A stretch of DNA of 64,000 nt from Pseudomonadota bacterium (GTDB lineage: Bacteria > Pseudomonadota > Alphaproteobacteria > Acetobacterales > Acetobacteraceae): assembly GCA_021816925.1 (NCBI GenBank), contig JAKAWQ010000001.1:62001-126000 (forward strand), written 5' to 3'. A program made the position numbers and the translations under genes. Each line of letters starts with the position of its first letter. Position 1 is the stretch's first letter. Of the stretch, positions 10,378 to 18,353 are shown in pieces. The notes beneath the pieces were generated by a model that made no database searches, was not told the origin of the DNA, and worked only from the letters and a program-made list of their open reading frames with translations.

Positions 10378-12696
10378 CTATGCTCCGACCGCGGTGGGAT
10401 GCGTCGCGATGACGTTGCCCTCTGAATCACGAAGCTCGATCAATGCGGCTCGGCCCTGAAGCGTGTCGTCCGGGACGAGGAGGCTCGTGCGCCCGTCGGC
10501 GTCGAGTTCGCGTGGCTTGTCGGCGATGGATGGGCCCTCGCCGTCGGCGCCGAGGCGGAGATCGGCGAGCAGTCCCTTGCCTCCGCTGGCCCGCAGACGC
10601 AGCCTGAGCCCGCTCCATTCGATCTCGGCGATCGCGGCGTGGCGTGGAGCGGTGAGCGGAGAGACGATCAGCTCGGGCACCACGCTTTCCTGCGGGCTGA
10701 TTCCCCCGTGCGCGTACTCGGCGCCTGTCACGAAAACATGGGCGCCGGGAGCGATCGCAATCGGCACGGCCCGGTTCCAGGTCCAGGGGAGTTGCGCGGC
10801 GGTGGCGGACGCGCCTTCCTTGACGATGGCGCAACGGCGCCAGCGAGTTTCGGCAAGACCCGCGGGCAGGTTCGCGACGGGGAGGCCGCCAGGCAAGAGC
10901 AGCCAGCCATGGTCCGTTGCGATGCGGAGCCGACGGCCGGCGCGCACGAGGCGAAGCGCGGCGGCAGCGGCCTCGTGCAATGCAGCGCCGATGCCGTCGG
11001 CCACGCGGGCTTGTTGCGTATGGCCGTCCTTGTCGAAGTGGCCAGCTTCAATCCAGCATTTTTCGCTTGCGTCGAGCGTCAACTCCGTCCGCCAGCCGAG
11101 AGCGGCGAGCTCGCGCATGAGCACGGCATGGTTGGCGCACTTGCCGTCCTGCGCGAGCGGCTCGAAGCCTTCGGCCGAGTCGGCGCCGCGAAGGCGCCCC
11201 GCCGCGGGGCTCGCGAGGGGCTTGCAGGTGGCGGTGACGCTCGGAAGACCGGTCCAGCGCCAGGCAGGCTCGACCGTTGCTCCTTGCGATCGCAACAGTT
11301 CGGCCAAGCGATGGGCGAGGTCCATGCGCAGCCCGTCGATGAAAAGCACGGCGTCGGTTGCGGCCGGGGCGGGGGATGAAGGGAGGCCGCCCGGAGCGAG
11401 GGCCTGGAGGGCGGATGCCTCGCGCTCGAGCCTTGGGGCGTAGAGCGCGCGGAGGGCGGAAACGACGGCATCGCGATCTTCCGAAAGCGTTCCGATCGCG
11501 GCCGGATCGTTGCGCGATGCAACGGCTTCGAGGGCGCGAAGTGCGGCGTCGTCCGCCTGCCAACCCTGGGCGGCGTAGGACGAGGCGAGGGATTGCGCAT
11601 CCTGCGCGGCGAGCGGTGGGGTTTCGGCGAGGCGCGCCAGCAACTGTACCGCTTGCGCGAGCCGGGCCTGCCCGCGCGCGGCCCACGGGCAGTCGCAGCG
11701 GTTCGCGTGCTCACGGGCGAGGCGTATCACTGCCTGCCGGGCCGGCACTTCCTCCGGGTTCGCGAGCTTGGCGAGAGCGGCGCGAAGTTCGCTCTCCTTG
11801 CGCGCGTTCACCGACGGATAGACGGCGGGATCGGCAGCGAGGAGATCCGGTGGCTCAATCGTGCCGAGGAGGGCGGCCAAGGGTTCGTGGAAGCCGGGGC
11901 CGCTTTTGGCGAAGCGCTCCCAGACCGGAGCCCAGCCGTTCTGGTGGCGCAGCAGCCTTGCGGCAGCGGTGGGCTTGGCGGCCTTCGCCGGGTCGATCTT
12001 CAGTTCCGCCTTGGCGCGTGCCTGGAAAGCGGCGAAGCGGGCGGGATCGGCCCCTGGTGTGAGGGTGCCGTCCAGCCAGCTTAATGTGTCCTCGGCGAGA
12101 TCGGGAACGAGCAGCGCGTGCAACCAGGGCGCGTCCAGACGGCGGCCGGCGAGTTCGGCGAGGTCGATCCCGAAGAGTTTCGGCGCGGCCGCGGCGAGTG
12201 CTGCGCGCGTGGCCTCGTCCTCGGCGACGTCGAGGCCCAATCCGCCGTAGGCGGTTTTGGAGCCGAGGAAGCCGCGGAGCGTCCAGTCCTTGGAATTGGC
12301 GTGGCCGAAGACGGCGCCGCCCACCACGAACCAGGCGAGCGGCCGCAGATGTTGCGGGCAATCCTCGGCGGCGCGCAACGCCTCCCGCGCGACGCCGGGC
12401 AGATAGAGGATCGCGGGCGCGTCGCCCTCGCCGGGCGCGTCGCCCTCCCAGGTGAGGCCCGGGATGGCGCGGCCGGCGGCGGCACGGAGCCAGATCGCGG
12501 GGCCTTGGCGAAGCGCGGGGTCGTAGTCGCCGAGGGTGAGCAGGTTGGGCAGCGCGCGGCGGAGCGCGGGCAGCAGCGGCGCGAACTCGCGGTTGGGGTC
12601 GCACCAGAGCACGGCCTCCGGCGGCGCCTCCACGCGCGGATCGTAGTCCGAGGCTTTGCGGAGCGCCGCAATCAGGGCGTTGAGCGGCGTGCTCAT
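10378..12696 (-). CDS. pglZ: BREX phosphatase-like protein PglZ
   Basis: PglZ is the alkaline-phosphatase-superfamily core protein of BREX/Pgl systems and partners the methylase PglX. The 772-residue product carries the superfamily metal-site region VLFIDGLRMDL near residue 448 and ATDHGWLLLPGG near 597. The N-terminal half is helical and Ala-rich, with VLWCDP at about 29-34, as expected. It lies three bases from brxL, so the two are co-transcribed. It is separated from pglX by 2 kb of intruding DNA, so it probably needs its own promoter. Sequence features look closest to what is annotated as PglZ type B; that subtype is inference. Confidence 0.88.
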   Translation of the reverse strand: MSTPLNALIAALRKASDYDPRVEAPPEAVLWCDPNREFAPLLPALRRALPNLLTLGDYDPALRQGPAIWLRAAAGRAIPGLTWEGDAPGEGDAPAILYLPGVAREALRAAEDCPQHLRPLAWFVVGGAVFGHANSKDWTLRGFLGSKTAYGGLGLDVAEDEATRAALAAAAPKLFGIDLAELAGRRLDAPWLHALLVPDLAEDTLSWLDGTLTPGADPARFAAFQARAKAELKIDPAKAAKPTAAARLLRHQNGWAPVWERFAKSGPGFHEPLAALLGTIEPPDLLAADPAVYPSVNARKESELRAALAKLANPEEVPARQAVIRLAREHANRCDCPWAARGQARLAQAVQLLARLAETPPLAAQDAQSLASSYAAQGWQADDAALRALEAVASRNDPAAIGTLSEDRDAVVSALRALYAPRLEREASALQALAPGGLPSSPAPAATDAVLFIDGLRMDLAHRLAELLRSQGATVEPAWRWTGLPSVTATCKPLASPAAGRLRGADSAEGFEPLAQDGKCANHAVLMRELAALGWRTELTLDASEKCWIEAGHFDKDGHTQQARVADGIGAALHEAAAAALRLVRAGRRLRIATDHGWLLLPGGLPVANLPAGLAETRWRRCAIVKEGASATAAQLPWTWNRAVPIAIAPGAHVFVTGAEYAHGGISPQESVVPELIVSPLTAPRHAAIAEIEWSGLRLRLRASGGKGLLADLRLGADGEGPSIADKPRELDADGRTSLLVPDDTLQGRAALIELRDSEGNVIATHPTAVGA

Positions 12697-12737
12697 GGCG
12701 GATCATTCACTTGCGGTCATCTCCTTACTTCCTTGCG

Positions 12738-12980
12738 ATGCTGCCTATGCTCGCCAAACTGACCGCCAAAAATCAACTGACCCTGCCAAAACGCGCGCTC
12801 GAGGCACTCAGCGTCGAGCTGACCCGCACCTATTTCGAGGTCGAGGTGCGGGACGGCAGCATCCTGCTCACCCCGGCCCGGGTTGGTTCGGCCACTGCGG
12901 TGCGCCGCAAGCTGGCGGAGCTTGGCATCACCGAAGCCGATATTGACGACGCCGTCACCTGGGCGCGGCAACGGTCCTGA
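12738..12980 (+). CDS. AbrB/MazE-type antitoxin
   Basis: This small DNA-binding antitoxin has a swapped-hairpin AbrB fold. The product is 80 residues from the ATG at 12738 (ATG 12747 is an alternative). MLAKLTAKNQLTLPKRALEAL is split here as MLAKLTAKNQ then LTLPKRALEAL, the classical AbrB strand-turn-strand, followed by an acidic C-terminal part for toxin binding. It lies divergently from pglZ, 41 bases away, and is followed directly by a PIN-domain toxin remnant, so it is half of a former type II toxin-antitoxin pair placed inside the BREX locus. No strong ribosome-binding site is visible. Confidence 0.75.
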   Translation: MLPMLAKLTAKNQLTLPKRALEALSVELTRTYFEVEVRDGSILLTPARVGSATAVRRKLAELGITEADIDDAVTWARQRS

Positions 12981-12997
12981 CGCCCGTCACCGCCGGC

Positions 12998-13412
12998 ATG
13001 CGGGCGGTGGTTCGACACCAATGTTGTTCTCTCCGCCCTGGTCTTCGGGCGCCGCCTGTTCTGGCTTCGACGTGCCTGGGCCAGTGGCGCCGTCACGCCG
13101 ATCGTCTGCCGCGAGACGGTCACCGAGCTGCTGCGTGCGCTGAGCTATCCGAAATTCCGCCTTGACGGTCCGGAACGCGACGTCCTGTTGGCCGATTATT
13201 TGCCCTTCGCCGAGATCGCCCATTTGCCGGACGTTCGGCCGGAGTTGCCGCCGGTGTGCCGTGATCGTGACGATGCGGTGTTCCTGCATCTGGCGCGTGC
13301 CGGCGGCGCCGATGTTCTCGTCAGCGGAGACAAGGATCTGACCGTGCCGGCGGCGGCCTACCCGGTGATTTCGCTCGGAATGCTGCGACGAAGGCTGGAG
13401 GCCGGTTCCTGA
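12998..13412 (+). pseudogene. PIN-domain toxin with N-terminal frameshift
   Basis: The frame ending at 13412 encodes a complete PIN nuclease body: FDTNVVLSALVFG at the start, the TELLRAL region, and acidic residues in CRDRDDAVFLHLA and VLVSGDKDL. Its natural start would be the ATG at 12998 (MRAVV), but two bases are missing between MRAVV and FDTN, so the two halves are out of frame. In the PIN frame the first upstream stop is that of the antitoxin and there is no usable start codon before FDTN. The toxin is probably not made full length, leaving an orphan antitoxin. Confidence 0.7.
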
Positions 13413-13470
13413 ACAGGGCTGGCCCGGGTTTCCGGGCGGGCGCCTTCTGCAAGGCACCTGCTCATTCCCC

Positions 13471-13904
13471 TGCCGCGCGGGCGGCGCGAGGAGGCGGCCC
13501 GGGCCGCCGCGGCGCAGGCTGGATCGCCGCGGCGCTGCGCGCCTCGCGATGACGGATGGATTGCTTCGTCCCGCCACGCGCGCCAAGGGCGCGCTCGCGG
13601 TTCTCGCAATGACGGCGGTGGGCGTGCGGCAGGGGCGTCGAGCGGCGCGGTTTTTGATCTCATCAAGGGCGCGGAGGCGAAATCCTTGCCGCGCGGGCGG
13701 CGCGCGAGGAGGCGGCCCGGGCCGCCGCGGCGCAGGCTGGATCGCCGCGGCGCTGCGCGCCTCGCGATGACGGATGGATTGCTTCGTCCCGCCACGCGCG
13801 CCAAGGGCGCGCTCGCGGTTCTCGCAATGACGGCGGTGGGCGTGCGGCAGGGGCGTCGAGCGGCGCGGTTTTTGATCTCATCAAGGGCGCGGAGGCGAAA
13901 TCCT
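13471..13904. repeat. Tandem duplication of a 216/218-bp unit
   Basis: The segment 13471-13686 is repeated almost exactly at 13687-13904; the second copy has two extra bases in a GCGC run. Each unit contains two forms of the dispersed TGGATTGC...GCAATGACGG element. The unit ends in sequence identical to the duplicated pglX 3' fragment that follows. There is no coding potential I would trust; open frames here are GC-driven. Confidence 0.85.
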
Positions 13905-14151
13905 TGCCGCGATCGACGGTGTATTTCACGTTCGGCTCGAAGGCGAGCACCTTGGCCGCGATGAAGGGGCGGATGTTGAGCCGAATGCCGTTATCCAGGT
14001 CCGGGCTCCAGCCGAGCGGCTGATTCTCCAGCGGCTTCCAGCGGACGAAGATGTCGTAAGGCGCTTCACCCTTCAGAATGTCGGCGAGCCTGGCTTGCAG
14101 AATGCGTGCGGCCTCGGCGCGCGGATCGGTGCCGAGCCTCGCGATGACGGT
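13886..14151 (-). pseudogene. Duplicated 3' fragment of pglX
   Basis: On the minus strand this encodes the C-terminal stretch of a PglX-like methylase: RLGTDPRAEAARILQARLADILKG split as RLGTDPRAEA and ARILQARLADILKG, then YDIFVRWKPLE, LNIRPFIAAKVLAFEPNVKY and DRGKDFASAP. It matches residues about 1085-1180 of the intact PglX at 14673-18320, with scattered differences and one extra codon. It is bounded by a TGA that is also the stop of the GIY-YIG gene, and runs into the tandem repeat. It is a remnant of a second or rearranged pglX. Confidence 0.8.
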
Positions 14152-14439
14152 TCATATCAAATCCCCGTACAGGTCCCCCCAGGTCGGGTTCATTGCCTCG
14201 ACGAGCCGGAGCTTGGCCCGGCGTGATCCCGCCTTGATCTGCTTCTCGCGTGCGATGGCGCTCTGCATCTCCTCGTGCAACTCGTACCACACGAGCAGCT
14301 TGCAACGGTATCGCGACGTGAACCCTGGGAGGACGGAATTCCGGTGCTGCCAGGCGCGCCTGACAAGGTCCGAGGTGACGCCGGTATAGAGCGTGCCGTT
14401 GCGCGCGCTGGCCATGATGTAGACGGCTGGCCGTTTCAC
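14152..14439 (-). CDS. Small GIY-YIG nuclease-domain protein
   Basis: The 95-residue product has a GTG start (14439). It contains the GIY-YIG core as VYIMAS...LYTGVT, then the conserved Arg in DLVRRAWQHR, the RYRCKLLVWYE strand and the AIAREKQIKAGSRRAK helix typical of the small single-domain GIY-YIG family in Alphaproteobacteria. These proteins are presumed structure- or site-specific endonucleases; most have no assigned role. It sits between a duplicated pglX 3' fragment and the intact pglX 3' end, in a region dense with palindromic repeats. It is complete and apparently intact. Confidence 0.85.
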   Translation of the reverse strand: MKRPAVYIMASARNGTLYTGVTSDLVRRAWQHRNSVLPGFTSRYRCKLLVWYELHEEMQSAIAREKQIKAGSRRAKLRLVEAMNPTWGDLYGDLI

Positions 14440-14538
14440 GCGTCTGCTCGGTTACCGGGCGCTCGGACGTGGCGCGCTGCCGGGAGGCCGCCCGGGAGAT
14501 CGCGGGCGCGACATTTCTCGCATCGGACGCTCCCGGTC

Positions 14539-14650
14539 GGTCATCGCGAGGCGCGCAGCGCCGTGGCGATCCAACCTGCGGAGCGGCGGCCTGGATTGCT
14601 TCGTCCCGCCACGCGCGCCAAGGGCGCGCTCGCGGTTCTCGCAATGACGG
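14539..14650. repeat. Dispersed palindromic element, two facing copies
   Basis: An inverted short copy lies at 14539-14574 (GTCATCGCGAGG ... GCGATCCAA) and a long-form copy at 14592-14650 (TGGATTGCTTCG ... CTCGCAATGACGG). Further long-form copies are at 13557-13615 and 13775-13833, and short ones lie inside pglX. The long form carries about 30 extra bases in its centre, rich in GCGC. Confidence 0.75.
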
Positions 14651-14672
14651 CGGTGGGCGTGCGGCGGCGTGG

Positions 14673-17600
14673 TCATCGGGCCGGTCGCGCAGCGGTTGCA
14701 CGTTCTTCTCCAGGGCTGGCGCGCGCAGCGCGCTTCTCCTCAAGAGAGGTGTGATGGTCGTTGCGGCGCTCGCCCTTGAAGAGCGCGTACCAGGGCGCCG
14801 AGGCAACGTCCTTGCCGCGATCAACACCGTATTTCACGTTCGGCTCATGGGCGAGCACCTTGGCCTCGATGAAGGGGCGGATGTTGAGCCGCACGCCATC
14901 GTCCAGGTCCGGGTCCCAGCCGAGCGGCTGTCTTTCGAGCGGCTTCCAGCGGACGAAGATGTCGTAAGGCTCGCCCTTCAGAATGTCGGCGAGCCTGGCT
15001 TGCAGAATGCGTGCGGCCTCGGCGCGCGGATCGGTGCCGAGCCTGGTGATCCAGTCGCCGAGCATTGTGTAGGCGAGGCGTTCGAGATTGGCGCGGGTCA
15101 GGCGGTGGTAGTGGGCGACGGCGCAAAAACCGTCGGCGCGGCCATCGGTGATCCACCAGAGGAACGGCCGGTCATGGAACAGTTTCGCATGTTGGCGGGC
15201 GGCATGGGTGCGCAGCCAGGCCTCCAGCGTAAGCTGCTTCGGCGGCTTGTCCTTCGCGCGCTCGCAGGCGGCGGCGATCAGCGAGGCTTCGGTGCTGGCC
15301 GTCCAGGCAGCGCCCCAAGCGGCGGCGCAATAGGCGCGGAGCCGGTCGGCGAGCGAGCGAACGCCCAGCACGGGGACCAGGGCGAGCAACCCGTCCGCAT
15401 CGGCTTCGGGCAACGTGGCGGCCTCGGCGATACGGGCGCGGGCTTCGGCCGAGAGGCGCATGTTCTCGTCGGTTTCGGCCGGCCAGCGATACCCGGCGAG
15501 GCGGGCGAGCGCGACATGGAGTTCGGTGCCGGGATCGGCGTGGCGCGGATGGCCGTGGAACAGCCATTGCGTCGGGTCGTCGGAATAGGGCTCGGGCAAG
15601 CCGTTCGGGTATTTCTCGGCGGCGATTTTTTGCCAGTGAGCGAGGTCGAAGGGGACTTTGACCAGTGTAGCGTTGGTGACTTTCAGCGCTTGGTCGATGC
15701 GGCGGACGGCGGCGGCGTATTCGGGTGAGGAGCAGAAGGCCCAGATTGCGGGGAGGTGGGCGGGATCGTATGGAACTATTGCGCTAGCATTATTGTCAAA
15801 TGCGTCTCCGAGATAGATGCATGATTCCATATTTCTCATTTGCGAAACCATTACTCCAATCTTACCCCAGACCTGATCACCAGCCTTCCAGACACCGCTC
15901 TTGTATCCGCCGTCAGCCTGCGCTTTCACATAAGCATAATATCTTCCGCGCCCGTCCTCCCAATGGATCATGTGCTCGCACCCAGAGAATAGCGTGGTAC
16001 GATCAATTGTACTCTGTTGGTATTTCCAGCCCCTCACAGGCTCTTCGATCTCCCAAAAGCATATAATGTATTGGGACGCGTCCCCGCTGCGCATTCCGGC
16101 GTTGCCACGTGCATAAACTTCAAGGAGCTGGCGCTTCGTAGAGTCGTCCGCCCCAATGCGAGAGTCGGGATTGCCCCTCTGCTCCGCCTGCCCCAGCACC
16201 CGCACCTCGCCGCCGCCCAGCACTGCCGCCTTGTTGGCCGGGTCGGGCGCGTCGTTCGCGTCCAGGCCGGCGAAGGTCGTGCCCGCGTCCGGACGCGCCT
16301 CGGTCAGCGCCACCAGGGCCGCGTTGACCACCTCGCCGCTGATCGTCTCGAAGCAGCGCGGCCCCAGCGCCCCGACCAGCGCCAAGGATGCCTGCGCCAG
16401 CAGCGCCTCTCGCATCTTCTTGTAACTGCCGAGGAACAGCCAATTCTGCGGCGTCACCGCGGCAACAGTGCCGTCTTTCGCGGCGAGGCCGCGCATCCTT
16501 GTGAGCATCGCGGTCGCCAGATCGGCTTTCGCGCTCTCGAACCGCGCCGCGATGTAATCCGCCAGCGCCGCATCCTGCTTGCCGCGGCCGAGGAAGGGCA
16601 CATTGGTCGCCTGCAGCGTGAAGCGCCGCGCCAGGATCGCGGCGGCGTCCGCCATGCCGCGCGCGGCGAGCGCGCCCTCCGCCCGCTCCGGCTCCGCGCC
16701 GCGCATTTTCTCCACCAACGCGGCGATGCTTTCCTCGATGCGCGCGATGCGCGCCGGGTTGAGCAAGTCACCGCCGGTGACCTCGATCAGGCTGCCGAGC
16801 AGCGGCGCCTGGGAAAAGAGATCATGCATCGCCTCCAGGCCGCGCCGCAGTTCGGCATCGCTATTGGCAAGCGCGGCGAACTCGGACTTCGGCAAGGGCG
16901 GCGGCGCGCCGACCCAGGCGACGTGCGGCGTCGGCAATTTTATCTCCGCCCCGCCGATCCGCCAGGCGGTGAGCGCCAGCGCGAAGGCCGCGATCTGCAC
17001 GCAGCGCCCGTCGATCTCGAGGCCATGCAGATTGTCGCGAAGCGCGGCAATGACCGCGTCAGCGGGGGTCATGGCGGCGGCTGAGCCTGGATTGCTTCGC
17101 TGCGCTCGCAATGACGCCGATGGGTCGGCCGCCGGGGAGGTGGATTGCTTCGCTGCGCTCGCAATGACGCCGATGGGTCGGCCGCCGGGGAGGTGGATTG
17201 CTTCGCTGCGCTCGCAATGACGCCGATGGGTCGGCCCCGGGGAGGTGGATTGCTTCGCTGCGCTCGCAATGACGCCGATGGGTCGGCCCCGGGGAGGTGG
17301 ATTGCTTCGCTGCGCTCGCAATGACGCCGATGGGCTGTCGGACAGGTGGATTGCTTCGTTCGGCGCTGCGCGCGCGCCTCGCAATGACGTTTCCGGCTGG
17401 CATGAGTCCGCTATGAGAAGCGCGGCCATTGCCTTGAGGGCCTCGGTCAGGAAATGCCCGCTGCCGCAGCACGGATCGAGGAGCGTGATCTCGGCGGCGT
17501 GCACCGGCCAGCCAGGAAAGGTGCCGGCGGCGGGGCGCCAGGTTTCGCCTTCGCGGACGAAGCGGAGATAATCCCACGTGTATCCCGGCAACGCGCAGGC

Positions 17601-18320
17601 CGCCCGCAACGAAGCCTCGTCCGCCGCGTTCCGCGCGAGGGCGGGCCGCGAGGCCAGCACCTTGCCCGCCCACCAGGCGCCGAGCGTGTTGTGCAGCAGG
17701 AAGCGCACCATGTAGGGCTCGGTGAAGAGCTGCGTCACGGCCGGCAGCTCGGCGGCGCGCCAGAACTGATAGGTCCAGCCCAGGCTGTCATCGGCCGCGA
17801 AGATCGCCGGATCGAGGCCGCGCAGATGGTCGCGCAGCTTCTTCGCGTGCTCGGGCGCGAGGGTCAGTGATTCCACGGGGTCGTCCGGCGGAAAGACGCC
17901 GGGCAAGAGCCGCGCGGCGTGGGCGGTGGCGATGGACCATTCGTCGCCGCTGCCGTTCATCGCCGCTTCCTCCCGGCAATCGGCGAGCGAAACGACGATG
18001 CCGTTCTCGTCGCGCAGCAGCCCGCGCTCCGAGAGGAAGCGGGCGAACAACAGCCGGTGCCATTGCACGTAGGCGGCGGCCTCGGTCAGACGGCGCAAGG
18101 GCGCGCCATCCTCGCCGTTCAAACGATCACCAAGGGATCTCGCGTGGGCACGCAGGCGCAGCCGGCGCGCGTTGTCGGTTTCGGTCAGATAGGCCGGCCG
18201 CCGCTGGTCGAAAACGCCGAGCCGTCGCAGCGCGTCGGCGGCGCCTGCCTCGGCAGCGATGCGTGCGGATTTGATGGTGTTTTCGAGGGAACGGCGAAGG
18301 TCACGGGAGAGATCATGCAT
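14673..18320 (-). CDS. pglX: BREX adenine-specific DNA methylase PglX with in-frame repeat insertion
   Basis: PglX is the N6-adenine methyltransferase that marks host DNA in BREX. The product has 1215 residues. SAM-binding motif I is DPCCGSGHFL near 282-291. The catalytic-loop region reads TNVPFLGRGKQ near 571-581 (NVPF in place of NPPY; I believe this is common in this PglX subgroup). It is followed by VTPQNWLFLGSYK and a C-terminal specificity region. Residues about 311-411 are encoded by a tandem repeat array rather than family sequence; without it the protein would be about 1115 residues. The reading frame survives the insertion. Bases about 15780-16130, within the expected target-recognition part, are visibly AT-richer. 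The gene lies 33 bases after brxC on the same strand. Confidence 0.9.
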   Translation of the reverse strand: MHDLSRDLRRSLENTIKSARIAAEAGAADALRRLGVFDQRRPAYLTETDNARRLRLRAHARSLGDRLNGEDGAPLRRLTEAAAYVQWHRLLFARFLSERGLLRDENGIVVSLADCREEAAMNGSGDEWSIATAHAARLLPGVFPPDDPVESLTLAPEHAKKLRDHLRGLDPAIFAADDSLGWTYQFWRAAELPAVTQLFTEPYMVRFLLHNTLGAWWAGKVLASRPALARNAADEASLRAACALPGYTWDYLRFVREGETWRPAAGTFPGWPVHAAEITLLDPCCGSGHFLTEALKAMAALLIADSCQPETSLRGARAAPNEAIHLSDSPSASLRAQRSNPPPRGRPIGVIASAAKQSTSPGPTHRRHCERSEAIHLPGGRPIGVIASAAKQSTSPAADPSASLRAQRSNPGSAAAMTPADAVIAALRDNLHGLEIDGRCVQIAAFALALTAWRIGGAEIKLPTPHVAWVGAPPPLPKSEFAALANSDAELRRGLEAMHDLFSQAPLLGSLIEVTGGDLLNPARIARIEESIAALVEKMRGAEPERAEGALAARGMADAAAILARRFTLQATNVPFLGRGKQDAALADYIAARFESAKADLATAMLTRMRGLAAKDGTVAAVTPQNWLFLGSYKKMREALLAQASLALVGALGPRCFETISGEVVNAALVALTEARPDAGTTFAGLDANDAPDPANKAAVLGGGEVRVLGQAEQRGNPDSRIGADDSTKRQLLEVYARGNAGMRSGDASQYIICFWEIEEPVRGWKYQQSTIDRTTLFSGCEHMIHWEDGRGRYYAYVKAQADGGYKSGVWKAGDQVWGKIGVMVSQMRNMESCIYLGDAFDNNASAIVPYDPAHLPAIWAFCSSPEYAAAVRRIDQALKVTNATLVKVPFDLAHWQKIAAEKYPNGLPEPYSDDPTQWLFHGHPRHADPGTELHVALARLAGYRWPAETDENMRLSAEARARIAEAATLPEADADGLLALVPVLGVRSLADRLRAYCAAAWGAAWTASTEASLIAAACERAKDKPPKQLTLEAWLRTHAARQHAKLFHDRPFLWWITDGRADGFCAVAHYHRLTRANLERLAYTMLGDWITRLGTDPRAEAARILQARLADILKGEPYDIFVRWKPLERQPLGWDPDLDDGVRLNIRPFIEAKVLAHEPNVKYGVDRGKDVASAPWYALFKGERRNDHHTSLEEKRAARASPGEERATAARPAR
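17088..17389. repeat. Six-copy palindromic repeat array inside pglX
   Basis: Copies of TGGATTGCTTCG(CTGCG)CTCGCAATGACG begin at 17088, 17141, 17194, 17246, 17298 and 17347; the last has a longer GC-rich centre. Periods are 53, 53, 52, 52 and 49 bases, so successive copies are read in different frames within the same gene (as IGVIASAAKQS, HRRHCERSEAIH or SASLRAQRSN). No frame contains a stop. The core has inverted ends ATTGC/GCAAT. The same element occurs elsewhere between 13520 and 14650. Confidence 0.95.
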
Positions 18321-18353
18321 CGATGGGGCTTTCGGCGGGAACCTGCGGTTGGC

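Noticed and set aside
8122-10425. Plus-strand open frame of 767 codons opposite brxL.
   Set aside because: Antisense shadow of brxL.
17088-17389. Possible CRISPR array (regular 52-53 bp periods).
   Set aside because: The parts between cores are themselves repeated and there are no unique spacers or cas genes; it is a tandem repeat within pglX.
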